From: Ctenosaura bakeri
Lineage: Eukaryota; Chordata; Lepidosauria; Squamata; Iguanidae
Assembly (NCBI GenBank): GCA_948474755.1
Contig: CAOLHI010000061.1
Span: 806,001-870,000 of the forward strand
DNA length: 64,000 bases
Reading direction: 5' to 3'
The translations under genes and the position numbers were made by a program. The notes beneath the pieces were generated by a model that was given only the letters and a program-made list of their open reading frames with translations, ran no database searches and had not been told where the DNA came from. Positions 34,235 to 46,372 of this stretch are shown here, piece by piece; within the stretch, counting starts at the first letter, position 1; every line of letters starts with the position of its first letter.

Positions 34235-36885
34235 ATGAAAATTTTTAAGGCTTTAGCATCATGAGTACAGAAGATTCATAATTTCTAGCTGTGATTTCAA
34301 CTGTTAAAATTAATTGTTTCAATAATTTACCTAAATAAGACATATTAAGCAAATATATAGATTGGACAGAGTGAGATGGCTGGCTTAGGGAACAGATTCT
34401 GAAGCACAAGCAGTGGCAACTAAGGGAACAGATCTGTGTATTCCACATGGGCTATGTAATTCTTCAGTTAACCTACTGCCCACAGAGTGCACAGTATTGA
34501 GGTATGATCATCTGGTCAGCTTCTGTATATTTAGGCACTGGTCACCTATGGTCAAAGGCAAAATGACCCACTCCTCCACCCCAGATCATGAGCTGCTGGC
34601 AAATGCTGATTATCCAGTGTTAATGAAGTCTAGAAATAAAAGTGTTGGGTTACTGGTTACTGAAATGTTACTGTTACTATTGTACTATTGAAAAATGCAG
34701 ACCCCCCCCCACTCTAGTTCCACATGTTTCTGATTACCATAATCTTGAGTGGACTATCCTGCCTGGACTTCCCCCAACTCCTCGCATAGGGACAGCATGG
34801 CAGCTCCCATGATTGCTGTATGCATACAAACAGATATTTTGAGTGGGCACATAGAAACAAACACTCACTCAGTGTATCTTCCCTCCTCCCCCCACAAACC
34901 ATTTATCTAAATCTTATGCCTACATTGACTACATAGCATGGACAGAAACATTCCTTTCTTCTCTAAATTCTCTTTCACTGCTTACATCAAGCCTACTAGT
35001 CTAAATACACACCCTGTGATCCTGTTTTGAGCAGCCAGCCTTTCAAGGCAACTGTTTTACTCCCACCCACCTCCATGCTGGTGCACTGATACATTCTTTC
35101 TCTTTCTGGTAGTGTCATCAGATTCTTTCATTTGGATAGAATGAAAGAAGCAATGTAAAGTAGACAAACATTTTTTAAAGGATTTTGCTTAGTCTCCAGC
35201 TAACTCCCCCCCCCCAAAAAAAATCCAACTAAACTGAATCTCTAGTACAGCTCATGTTCCAATGAATATTCTCCCATTTTCTATCCTTTCCTCCCTCCTC
35301 ACTGGCTAACCTACATGGCAGTAATTCACGTGACCCCCCCCCCACTCTGGTTGTCAAGTAAAATGTCAAGTAACAAATAACAGCAAAAACACCATTCAGT
35401 TACACTGAAAAGTAGTGAATGTACAAACCAAGATCCTAGCTTATTAAAGCTTTTTTTCCTGAAAAACAAACAAACAAACAAACAGCTATTAAATCAGTCT
35501 GTCATGTAGTTTGTCTTATGACCACCAAGCTAGCCTGCTGCACTAGAAAATGAAGTGCCATCAGCACTATTAAATTAAGATTCATATCAGTTTTTGTGCA
35601 TTTAATGCAGGGGCTGAGGGCAGAAGTATCACATTGACCTTTGCTTCAAGAAGCAAAATGTCTTGGACCAGCCCTGTCCACTGCCCTTTAAATAAAGTCA
35701 GTTTTGCTAGACTTATAGGATAGATAATGGGGTGAAAGCTGAGAGAATGACAGACTTATCTAAGGTCATGGAAATGAACATACAACAAAAGACAGAATTT
35801 CGCAACAAGGACTCTCTGTGGCAAATGGGTGAGCTATAGCTATGCTATGGTGAATGGGTGAGTTATGAAACACAGTTGTAACTACTAGACTGTACATTCA
35901 GATACCTTTAGAACTCTGGGCTTTTTTTCTTATTTTATGTACATTATTTTAATACATTATAAACCTGCATGAAACTGTCCCCATTTTAAAGGTATTCCAC
36001 CTTCTGTCACATACAAAGAGATAGAAGATATGCCTCTTTTAAGAAAATACCTGCCAGAAAACATAAATAATAATAAACACATAAACAAGCAAAGAAATTA
36101 AGATTCATAATTGTCATTTTTTATCTATGCTTAGATCTATTCAACCTTGACTAATGGATGACTAAGTACCTGGTAGACAACCTTACTAGCAGGGATTTAC
36201 AGATCTCTCCATTTCAGTTCCATTTGATTTCTCTCTTTTCCAACCTTAAGTTTAAATTCATCCATTTCTATGTCAATACAGAAATACAAACTTGTATTAA
36301 AAATCCGCATGCAAATTGGTATGCATTTCCATGCACTCTTCCTTCAATATATGCATTCTTATATATTTTTCTCAAATGTATGTACTTTGTATTATTTGCA
36401 TATTTAATGGTTTCCCTAATAACAATGCATGCATGAGCTTTACTGTTACTTTTTAATGTACCTTTCCACAGCATATGAAATTTTGTGTATATTTCCCCTT
36501 AACAGTCACATTTTGAAATGAAGAACTCTAGTGCTAAATTTGGGAAAGTGCAGATTTTAATGTGCAGCTCTGTTCCAGTTTGTTCATTGGTCTGACAGGT
36601 GTGAAATTGGTAAACTGGCATAGAAATTCAGATATAACAAATTTGTCACCCATCCTTCCTCATTAGCCCTTGTATCATATTATTAAAATAGAATTATTTA
36701 AATTACTTTTTGGTATAATATAGGATGATTGTTTTCATATGGCACAATAGCATAGTGAATTTCATTTCACCAGTATGTCATTGTGAAAATGAGACTAATC
36801 TGGTTAGATACAGCTGAAATAGCAAATCACAAAACTGCTTTCTGTTCAGAGCTTCATGTGCAAATTTTGCATAGCATAATTCCCT
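34233..36885. other. Unassigned AT-rich sequence
   Basis: Holds only short simple tracts, such as C-runs at 34701-34710 and 35332-35343 and an (AAAC)n tract at 35465-35484. No gene or transposon end recognised. Confidence 0.4.
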
Positions 36886-36889
36886 AACT

Positions 36890-37280
36890 ACAGTGTTTTC
36901 CGCATGTAATAATGCATCTCCCCTGCACAGAAAATGCTGTTTTCTGTGCAAAAGTTGCAATGTGTGAATTTTGCACAGAACAATTGCCAAAATGCTAATA
37001 CTCTTCAAAAGCTGTGCAGTTTTTTAAACACTTTCTTGCAAGAAAATTGCTAAAATTATTCATTTCTTCCTTCAAGAATAAAATTAATGGAGAAACAGAT
37101 TGTTGCATAAACAGATCACTACTTCTTCGAAATCTCTTTCTGCGATATCTGCTGGGGCAGGCCGCACAAATGGGCTCACAAATTTCCTCACAACCAGTGA
37201 CAATGAGAGTCTTAGTAAAGTGAACACCCCATTAGAGGCAAAATGGTGAATTGCTGTGAATATTTTTTTTTTTTTTTGGG
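36890..37280 (+). repeat. Unclassified dispersed repeat, copy 1
   Basis: Shares ordered blocks with 59.77-60.13 kb: 'tgcacagaaaatgctg', 'tgaattttgcacagaa', 'cttcaaaagctgtgcag', 'agaaaattgct', 'aataaaattaatg' and a terminal T-run (37260-37276). No inverted ends, A/B boxes or coding potential recognised. Confidence 0.6.
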
Positions 37281-37289
37281 TGGGGGTGG

Positions 37290-37818
37290 CAATTGAAGGC
37301 ATTTGTTTGGGGAAAAACAGTTTGTGCAAAAAAAAAAAAGATTTTTGTTGAAAACACTGTTCTGTATTGATTTTGTTGAAAAAATAGTTTCATGCAAACC
37401 TCCCCACCAATTTGTTGTGAAAAGTCCTGAAATGCAAAAAGAAAAGAAAATTAAAAAAAGGGGGGGTTAGAAAAAAAAGGGGGGGAACTTGTATAATCTT
37501 GCTCAGCTACACCTCTGTCATTTCAGGATGCAAACCTATGCACTCTAACTCACCAAGATTCAGTCTAATATATTCAGGCAATGGATTTAGAGAAATTTTA
37601 GGTCTCTGGGTGAAATTAGGTCAGCTGACACCTTATATCCTAATGTACCTCAAGGTTACTGGGAAGATTGCGGCAGAATCATATAGGCATATATTTATCT
37701 TTGAGGAAAGGACAGGATTAAAATAAAAGAAGAAATATCTTGCTTAGGAGAAGCCATAATGCACTGCATGAAACTTTTAGGGAAGGAAGAAGCATTCAAA
37801 GAAATTGTTAGCGCTCTC
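37290..37818. other. Unassigned sequence with homopolymer runs
   Basis: A-runs and G-runs at 37328-37339 and 37451-37487; otherwise nothing recognised. Confidence 0.4.
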
Positions 37819-37850
37819 TCTCTCTCTCCATATATATATATATATATATA
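37818..37850 (+). repeat. (CT)n-(AT)n microsatellite
   Basis: Seven or so CT units, then 'catatatatatatata'. Confidence 0.9.
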
Positions 37851-38475
37851 AACCCTTGTCTTTCCATGTTGTTTTTAAAAAAATGTGCTCAAAGCAGCTA
37901 TGTATACATTTCCTACATCATATTGCCTTTCAAGTCAAATGTTTTCCTTTCATATTCCAATGAAATATTAACTTTAGAATGTTGACACCTTATATTGGAG
38001 AAAGTGAGAGCACAGGAAGAGAAGAAAGTCTACTATGTTGCAATTAAAAAGGCTTTATTTAATATATAAAAATAAGCTGTAAATGATTTGACAAACACTT
38101 AAGCCTATGCCACCCATAGGAGACACTGTAACTGAGAAGGTGAGCATAATGGAAATGCAACGTTTTGCAGGGATAGTTAGACGGTAAGATATAAAACCAC
38201 TTCCTGTTAGCATCAATTGGGGAATGTTTACTGAGGAAAGAAAGTACATGCGGCACTCTTGCAACCTGAAGGTCTGGCTCAGGAGGCTCAAAAGCTTTGC
38301 TCAGGAAGCACTTGCAATAAGAACGTACAGAATAAGGCAACCTCCTTTCCTCATGCTCTTTCCCTTCATCCATTCCTTCTCCAGGTGAATTACAACTCCC
38401 AGGACAGAGCTGTCTAATAGTGCAGACAGTTCATTGAACAGACACTGACCTGCCACACAAGAATTCCCATTAACC
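37851..38475. other. Unassigned sequence
   Basis: No transposon end. Frames of 104 and 78 codons on the minus strand (38055-38373) overlap each other and have no recognisable domain. Confidence 0.35.
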
Positions 38476-38640
38476 CTCAAGCAAAGACTCTCTTAGGGGT
38501 TGTGTGATGGGTTAATTGACCTATATTTAATTAATACAGAGGAGTTAATCAATGCTAATACATCTAATCCATATTATGCGCCCACGTGGACAATCTTTTC
38601 ATGGGAAGGAAGTGTGGGTTTCTGTGCTCAGGAAGAGGAT
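38476..38640. promoter_or_regulatory. Candidate conserved non-coding element
   Basis: Dense homeodomain-type cores ('ggttaattgacc', 'tatttaattaatac', 'gagttaatcaatgctaatac', 'catctaatcc') in 70 bp, followed by an E-box CACGTG at 38583-38588. Repeat-free. Visual judgement only. Confidence 0.33.
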
Positions 38641-38869
38641 TGAAAGCAGTTTTATATGACCTTTTCATCATGTTATGGTATGGTTACCAGGTTTCCAGTG
38701 AACCCTGAATCAGTGTCACATCGGATATCTGATTTATCCACTAGAGAATGAAAACAATTTGACAATTGTTCTTCTTCAGATTCAGTGTCAACATATGGTG
38801 GGCTTAAGACATGAAGTCACTGAGTAACATATTTTATTTCTTTCTGATGCTCATTTGTTTTAGTCAAAC

Positions 38870-38872
38870 CAA

Positions 38873-38911
<39 letters not shown>

Positions 38912-38912
38912 G
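38870..38912 (+). repeat. (AC)n-(AT)n microsatellite
   Basis: About fifteen CA units then 'tatatatagagag'. Confidence 0.92.
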
Positions 38913-39391
38913 AGAGTGTGTACTCTGTGAGTGATGATCTGATTTACTGTGTCCTGGAAATTTGCACATTTTGTGTCTTGACTGCACGTCTGTTTGGAGT
39001 GAAACAGAAATGAAACTGTCTCAACATTGATTTGATGCACCTTTCCCAACTTTTTATTTGTATTTGTATTAGTTATGCTTTTATCCTATTCTCCATATCA
39101 GGGAGCTGTAGACCAGTCATCCTTAACTGTGTTTTGTTTACAGCTTCCTTAGCAGCTTTTCTCAGGTTCCACCCTGCCCCCTGTCAAATAGGGATACAAC
39201 ATGAACAGATGGACAGAAAATCATTTATTATTGAACAGCAAGGAGACTTGAACATTCTGACATATTGGGCAAAATATTCAGAAAGACTGTATGAAATTAA
39301 ACATCCATCAGGCCTAGTATGATCCTCGTGCTTGGTGCTTTTCTGCAAGTTTCATGATATCAGGGTCCAAATTATAAATTAATAGTCAGAG
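38913..39391. other. Unassigned sequence
   Basis: Nothing recognised up to the LTR target duplication at 39392. Confidence 0.4.
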
Positions 39392-39396
39392 GTCAC

Positions 39397-40108
39397 TGTG
39401 ACGAACCTGACTGGGAGGGGGCTTGACAGCAGAGCCTCCTTAGCAACCAAGAGTGTCTAAACTGATTGGTTGTTGAGATGGATCCTTGGATAGCTCAGGG
39501 GAGGGGCTGGTGGAGAGGAGGAATAATGGAATTTCACTGACTGTTGAGTTGATTGAAGTTTAGAGTTTCGGAGACAGAGTTGAAGAGAGAGTTGAAGAGC
39601 TCTGTGTTAAGAGAGAACTGGGAAATAGGGTGTATGACAGATAGCCAATGAATTAAGGAGAGAAAGAGAGAAGAAGGGTGTGCTGTTTCATAAAAAATTA
39701 GTTACAAACAATAACAGTGTTGCAATAAATGTTTGACTTTCTGTTTTCCTTAAAACAGTCTCACAGAGTGTTATTCTACACTCTGAATTATACACGCTAC
39801 CAATATTATCATTAGCACCACAGTCATTGGAGAGTTAAATCCCTGCTGGTCCTTATATCTAGAGAGGGGCAGATTTAAGGAAAGCAGTAAAGGGAGAGAA
39901 CCCTGAAAGTAGGAAGCCAAGGGGGGATGAGAGTGAGGAAGGGACTGCATTCTCAGGAAGGGACAACTGAAGCAGACCCGTTTGTCCTGGCCCTGGCTTG
40001 ATTCAGAGATCTCCCTGGCTGTTCAGACCTGAACACAAGGAGGTGTCAGACTGGGCAGGCCTGGGGTGAGGCTGGGAGCTTTCGTGCGCACATTTTCACA
40101 TTGTGACA
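39397..40108 (+). mobile_element. LTR element with 5-bp target duplication
   Basis: A 712-bp unit starts TGTGACGAACC, ends CATTGTGACA and is flanked by GTCAC on both sides (39392-39396 and 40109-40113). Terminal TGTGAC / TTGTGACA also gives the short inverted ends of LTRs. A poly(A) signal AATAAA sits near 39724. No internal gag/pol is present, so it is a solo LTR or a very short non-autonomous LTR element. Whether Gypsy or retroviral cannot be told from this sequence. Confidence 0.75.
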
Positions 40109-40249
40109 GTCACCTTTTGTCATAATATCAATTCTGTTCTTGGATTTTGTCAAGAAGACTGTCAAACAGTGTGTTGGAAAGATATTATAAATAAGAGGGA
40201 AGCTATAGACTCCAATTAAGATTGCTACTTGGGTATTTCATTGATTCAG

Positions 40250-40380
40250 TTACCAGGGCTCCTATAAACCCTTGGGGCTCCCTTATATAGAGATTTTAGT
40301 CTGTGACCCCCTGCAAATGTGGCAATGCCCCCTTGGGGGCTATATGGCCCCTGTTGAGAAAGAATTCTAGTCCAGCATTC
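40250..40380 (-). mobile_element. Possible hAT fragment
   Basis: On the minus strand, 'ttctcaacaggggccatata' and 'caagggggcattgccac' resemble the near-terminal part of Charlie-type hAT MITEs. No inverted partner or duplication was seen. Confidence 0.25.
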
Positions 40381-40425
40381 CAACCACCCCACCACACTGC
40401 TTTTCTTTTTCATATCAGAAATAGG

Positions 40426-41613
40426 CAGTGATGTATTTAGGTATTTTACTCTAAAGCTCAAGTCAAGTCTGAAGTCCTTGCAAGATACTTTCAAGTCAAG
40501 TCTCAATTCTGGGAGCCAAATTTATACCCCAGTCAATATTCCAGAACTTCTGGACAGAGTTGAATAAAGCCATTTTTAACAATTTAGTAGAATCAGATTG
40601 CCACATTTGTGATTTTGCCATCTGGAGCTTCAGAAGTAGGGAATAGGATCCTTCTTACTTCCTCTCCCCAAAGCTGGAGGCCTTTGTGTCTATGGGTAGA
40701 AAAGAGTCTGCAGCTTCAGAAGTGGGGAATAGGATCCTTCTTAATGAGGCTTTTTCTTTTATTTTGCAAGTGGGGAATATGATCCCTCTTACTTCCCATC
40801 ACTGAAGCTCCTAAAGCTTTAGAAGGAAGGATACTTCCTCCTCAATTCTGTTGTTTTAACACATTTGCTGTTCCTCTCTCAGAAACATGCCTGTGCTTTG
40901 GGGACAAGTCTTGTCTTGTGCACTTAGGAAAAGTTTTAGAAGGCTCCTCTGATATGCAGTGGGGACAGGATGCTGAGCAGACCTCAACCCTGTATCAAGC
41001 CTGTTGCCTAACACATTTGCTGTTCCCCTCTGAGAAATGCACCCACAATTTGGACTTGAGACAGATTGTCACATGACCAGCAGGCAAAAAGAGATGGAAG
41101 CATTGTTCAAAGTCGTAATGTCAGATAGCCCTCCATATTTTAGTTATGGGACATGTAGTAAGAGTTAAGTAGCAGCTTGCTTGTAACAAGGTATGAGAAC
41201 CAGAGACCGTTAGATAAAGAAAGATAGGAATGTAGTGATAAGCACTACCAGGCTAAACCAGAACTTCAAGGTCTCTTGCGGGCAGGATGAGAAACTCTTT
41301 GCCTTTTATGTTTTGAATTTTGCTAATTTCTTCCAGTTCACTCACTGAAGTCCCATACTATGTATCATACTCCTAATAAATAGTGTTTATGCACTGTTAT
41401 ATTTGTGTGTGTGAATTCAGTTCCTGACATGTAAGGTTTCTGGATGAATGTCTTGTGTTACTGAACCAAGGGGAGCAAGTCCTTCACTAAAAGTATACAA
41501 GTCACGAGTCGAATCAATGCATCATTTATTCCTAAGTCAAGTCCAAGTTGAGTCACTGAAGTGACTTAAGCTTGACTTGAGTCTGAGTCAATCGACTCGA
41601 GTCTACATCACTG
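40426..41613 (-). mobile_element. hAT-type transposon, second copy, perfect 8-bp duplication, interrupted by an LTR
   Basis: Ends 'cagtgatgtattta' and 'gtctacatcactg' are flanked on both sides by GAAATAGG (40418-40425 and 41614-41621). It matches the 20.35 kb copy in inverted orientation over both termini. Shared internal blocks include 'ctgggagccaa', 'cattcatccagaaacctta', 'gtcacatgac' and 'tttctcagagggg'. Internally 'cagcttcagaag' and 'gggaataggatccttctta' recur about 86 bp apart. An LTR at 41119-41429 was inserted later. No transposase frame. Confidence 0.9.
41119..41429 (+). mobile_element. Solo LTR nested in the hAT element
   Basis: A 311-bp unit begins TGTCAG and ends CTGACA, a perfect 6-bp terminal inverted repeat, flanked by CGTAA (41114-41118) and TGTAA (41430-41434), a 5-bp duplication with one CpG-type transition. 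'ctaataaatagtg' near 41371 supplies a poly(A) signal. Comparison with the uninterrupted hAT copy at 20.5 kb confirms that this block is an insertion. Confidence 0.75.
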
Positions 41614-41621
41614 GAAATAGG

Positions 41622-43595
41622 AATGTGTCACATGTATGTCCTGTGGATTTTATGACATAGCTTTCAGTAACTTAGCATGTGTTTGCACTACTGCTTTGGT
41701 GTTTTGTTTTGTTTTTTCCACATTGTGGCCTGAAAGTCTTTGACTGTCCCGACTAGAATTAACTAAATGAATCAACTGTATTTACATAAGCATTCACACA
41801 CCATTTAGCATTTTATATAATGGATCTTCTTTAATGGGGACTCAGGACCCTATTGTTAACACTAAAAATAGGATGGTATGATGGCACCTTTATTTTCATG
41901 GCAATCTTGCTGTTGGGAGAGGAGTGCCACTGGCATGGGAAACAGCACAAGTTCTCCTAAAATGGTCTCCCTAGTTGCTATAATGTTATCAGAATAGCAC
42001 GGAAAGGAGCTTTGAGTGGAAATAGAAACCACTCCACTGAGAAAATATAAGAGCTGGCTTTAAGAAGCTTAATCCAATCACCTTATTCAGATGATCTCTG
42101 TGCACATAAACCCCAACTTTACTCCTTTCCTTGACTGCTCTTTGCCTTTTCTTATCTCACTTATTTCTCTTTCTCCACTATGTCCTCTTTGGTCTTGAAT
42201 GTACACTATTAAAGCCAATTGGAACATTGCCATTGATTGAAGTTGGCATAATCCTCCCATCATACAGTGCCATTGTTTGAGCTGATACATTGAATAAAAA
42301 AAAAATGCCTTTCACATTTATTTGCCTCCCAAGATTATGGCACCCATCCCAGTAGCTGTTATAGTTAAGGTTTGGTTATCAGCATGTCTTCTGTAAGATG
42401 CTATAGTCACCTATTGTAACAAGCTGAAGGTTCAGATCTAGGGTGCACAATTTCATTACGTTTGAAATGCCTCATGCATCATTTAGATGTGATCTCCCCC
42501 AGCTTAACTGGAAGGAAGTAAAGGAGGAGGATACAGTTCATTCTACACTAATTGAAATTGCTGCACTAGCCTAGCCACAGTAATGTTCAAATTAGTCCCA
42601 TATAGTTCAGTTTCTCTTATCAGTCCAAGAAGAGAGATGAAGTATTTTATGGGAAATCATGCAATATTATGCTTTCGTTCCAGATTTTATAAAGTAATTC
42701 CCCATTCTTCTTCACTTGAGATTCATATTTTGAAATCAGGGAAGAGAGCAGAAATTATCTTAGGTTCAAAGGCAAAGTCAGCATTACCAAGTACAAAGAC
42801 AGAAGTAATTAGGAAAAATCTCTAATATGTATGTATCTCACCATTCATTTCTGTTCTTTCTGAACCTCAAATCAACAGGGTTTAATTTGGCCACAGCCCA
42901 GAACTTAGAAATGTTACTCAGGGGTGGGGATGGAGAATGACTACTTCAGCTTTAAGCCACTTACCAATTCCTCCTGAGGTAACAAAGCTGGACAAAAGAA
43001 TCAGTAAGAGAGGATAACCAACAACTATTTCTGGTCACAAAAGAAATCCCACAGAGAGGAGAAGAATTATTTTTGAAAAATCAAGAGCCAAGTTCTTCCA
43101 AACTCATTGGCCATTGTTTTGTTTTTTTCAAAAAATAGGAGAGAAGGTCAGAAAGGATTTTGCTGTCCTTGAGGCTGATCCATCTCTGCTGTGGCATCAA
43201 TTCAGGCAAAGAGACAACAGCAAACCATCTGGCCCCTGATATTTATGGGCAGCAGGGACTAGTGTACCAGCCTAAAGTTCTGTTTTAGTACCACAGATAC
43301 TCCATAACAGGAATGCAATGAAGTTGTTGGAATACATATCCACCATTTTTTTTTTTACTCTGGATGCTCTCACTTGTTTCTGTTGCTGTATGCAAGAGTG
43401 GTTAGGAAAAGGGATCTCATATGTTCTTATTGCTAAAGCAGAGGACTCCTACAATCACTCAGAGATCTAATGGGGTTTATGGATTCAATGAAAAGGCTAG
43501 AAAGTTCTTAGGATTATAATTTTAGCATACTTATGGGGAGAGATTTATTGTTTAGATTAGGTTAGGCTAAAATGTCCTCTAATTCAAATAACCCG
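41622..43595. other. Unassigned sequence
   Basis: No gene or transposon end recognised; A-run at 42297-42305. Confidence 0.4.
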
Positions 43596-43599
43596 GATG

Positions 43600-45750
43600 A
43601 TCCTGCAATACTACCCTTGGGTTAGAAATGTCAAGTAAGTAAATGGGGAAAAGCTGCCATTCAGGACTTGATGCATCACAGAGAGCTGGTTGGGGTGGGG
43701 TGGAGGAGTTCAGCCTTGTACACCAGGGTTCTTTGATCAGCAGCAGGCAAGAAGACCTTGAGGTGGAGTTGCAATAGTCTAACAAAATTCCATCCCCTTA
43801 TACACGTGCCCTATCCCACAGGGTTCCAGTATGTTTACCTGAAGTTGGAGGACCAGGACAGATTAAAAATTATGTTGATGTACCACCCACCCTGCTGCTC
43901 AACAATCTCTCTTCCTGACCTAGCTAACATGATCTCAGGGTCAGTGTTGGAACCTTCCTGCCTTGTAGTATTGAGTGCCTTCAACATCAATGCTGAGACT
44001 GCCCTGTTAGGAGCATCTTAGGACTTCATATCTGGCCCAAGGATCTGACCCAAGTAGTATTTGGCTCTACTGACACTCCTGGGTACCTGGATGGACTGTT
44101 TTCTGTAGTGGGTGGGATGAAGTGATCTGGGAGTAGAGGAACTCTCTCTAGTTCTGTTGTCATGGACAGATCACCACCTGGTAGGGTTTAGACTTTCTGG
44201 GAATCAGAACCTCTTCAGGGTTGGAGGACCCATTAAGATAGCCTACATCTTATGGCTTATGAATCTGGATGGATTCCTGATGGCTCTTGAAATTTTTTTT
44301 GCTGCCTTAACAGGCAGTCCTGTCAAACTCCTGGCTGACCTCTGGAGCAGAGAAATGGTTGGGGCAGTGGACATGACCACTTCTGAGCATCCCCTCTCAT
44401 GATGTGGAGCCAAACCAGCCCCCTGGTTTTCCAGGAAGCTGGTGGTGAGGAAACATGTGAGAAGGCAACTAGAGTGGCATTTGTAGAATGGAGGACATCT
44501 GATTGAACTCAGGCTAGAGCTTATCTGAGAGATTACTCTGTGGCAATAGAGGCAGCAAAGACAAATTTATTTTCTGTCTGTATGATGTCTGTGGGGAGCT
44601 GGCCAGCAAAACTGTTTTGAGTAATCAGAGGTCTTTTACACAAAGGCCCAAGAGAGAAATATCCATATCACTGCTATGAACAATTTGTCTGGTACTTTAA
44701 AGATAAAATTGCTTGGATCCACTCTCACTTGGATGTTGTTATTGACATAGATCCCATGGATGTAACTTTGGCCGCTACTTGTTCAGTGATAATGGAGATT
44801 TTTCAGTTGTGCAACCCAAGGATGTGGACAGAATTCTTGGAGATATGAGAACCACCACATGTGTTCCAGATCCTTGCCCATCCTGGCTTACTAAAAAAGG
44901 CTATAGGGGGACTGACATAGTAGGTAGAGAGAGTGGTTAATGCCTTTTTAAAACAAGGTACAATTCTAGCTTCTCTCAAGGGGGATGTTAAAAACAATTA
45001 CCTAAAAAAGCCATCCCTGGGTCCCACCATTTGGATAATTACCAGGCAATCTCTAACATTCCATTTTTGGTCAAAGTTCTGGAGTATGTCATAGCCTCCC
45101 ATCTCCAAGGGTTTCTGGATGAAACAAATTATACAGATCCATTTTAATCTGGTTTCAGGCTTGGCTATGGGACAAGGACAGCTTTAGATGATCTATGCCA
45201 GGAGCTGGACAGCGTAAATATGTCTTTATTGGTTCTGGTGGACCTCTCAGTGACTTTTAATACCATTGACCATGTTAGCCCTCTGGGTCACCTTTGCAGG
45301 GATGGCACTTGGGGCACTGTTTTATAGTGTCTTTTTTCCTTCTTGGAGAGAGAACACAGAAGGTGATACTGGGGGACTCCTGTTTGAACCCTTAGCTTTT
45401 GGCCTATGGGATCCCTCAGGGTTCAGTTCTGTCCTCCCGTGTTGTTTAACATCTGCATGAAACCACTGGGAGAGGTTGTCCGAAGTTTTGGGGTTCAACG
45501 CCATCAGTATGTGGATGACACACAACTTTATTAATCCTTTCCACCACAAGCCAAAGAAGCTGTTTTGGTCCTAAACCAGTGCCTGTCATTAGTAATGAAC
45601 TGGATGAGGGAAAACAAATTGAAACCTAATCGAGACAAGACAGAGGTGCTCCTGGTCAGTCAAAAGGAAAATCAGAGAATAGGGACTCAGCCTGTGTTAC
45701 ACTCCCCCATTACACTCAGCCTGAAGATGCAGGTTTGCAGCCACCCTACA
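43600..45750 (+). mobile_element. L2-like LINE, 3'-truncated
   Basis: Homologous to the element at 55.7-57.8 kb over its 5' part and RT, but retains the endonuclease segment that the other copy lost. Homology stops shortly after 'gatgcaggtttgcag' near 45740, so the C-terminal part and 3' tail are missing. The left limit is approximate. Confidence 0.72.
43790..45700 (+). pseudogene. L2-like ORF2 relic: endonuclease and reverse transcriptase
   Basis: An endonuclease part is seen in the frame 43758-44021 ('AFNINAETALLG', the family's D-F-N block with the Asp lost) and at about 44157-44200 (T-D-H-H-L-V, equivalent to the S-D-H-H motif). RT follows in broken frames: 'NYQAISNIPFLVKVLEYV' (about 45040), 'GFRLGYGTRTAL' (about 45155), 'VLVDLSVTFNTIDH' (first catalytic Asp, about 45236), 'GIPQGSVL' (about 45410), Y-V-D-D at 45508-45519, and 'NWMRENKLKPNRDKTEVLLVS' (about 45600-45660). 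Stops and shifts separate them. Not functional. Confidence 0.82.
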
Positions 45751-45759
45751 GCTAAGCAT

Positions 45760-46370
45760 CTTTGTGGCCTGCGTAATATAAAAATAACCAGTCTTTTGGC
45801 ACCATAACGAAATTTTCTCATATAATGCCATAGAGTTTGCTAGCCCAGAAACTTGGTGACTTCTTGGTGTTTGCCTCTGATAAGGACCTGACAGCTGCAA
45901 AATACATATTTTTCACTGCTGCTGCTATCTCTCTGTAGTTCTGTGCATACTACAGTTTCTTGTGTTTCAGGCATGCAACTACCAGATCATTTCCAGTACT
46001 GGAAATGGGGACAGCTCTTCTACTTCTATCTTTTCACCACTGAACACTATTGAAACAAATAAGTGAGTGATTCTCCCTCATCCCTCTCTTTTTCCAGTAC
46101 GTGTGGTACCATGTGCAATACTGTGCACAGTATAGCTCAAGGGACTTTCAAGGGATTCAGTTTTCCTAAGAGATGATTGCTATTAAATTCTATTTCGCTG
46201 TCATTTAATCAAGTGCTGTATTCTATCAAGTGTTGCATTTTGAAGATGTAATAAAATAACATCCTATTCCAGAGACGTCAATATCGTCTTGAAAAATTTG
46301 GACATCTGGATTCTTTTCTTGCAAAATAATAGGATTTTCTACTTGAAATTGTGTCCCTGTATATGCTTTG
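45760..46370. other. Unassigned sequence
   Basis: Nothing recognised between the LINE break and the SINE. Confidence 0.4.
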
Positions 46371-46372
46371 TT

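Noticed and set aside
38055..38373. Overlapping minus-strand frames of 78 and 104 codons as a possible exon
   Set aside because: No domain, no convincing splice context, and two frames open at once.
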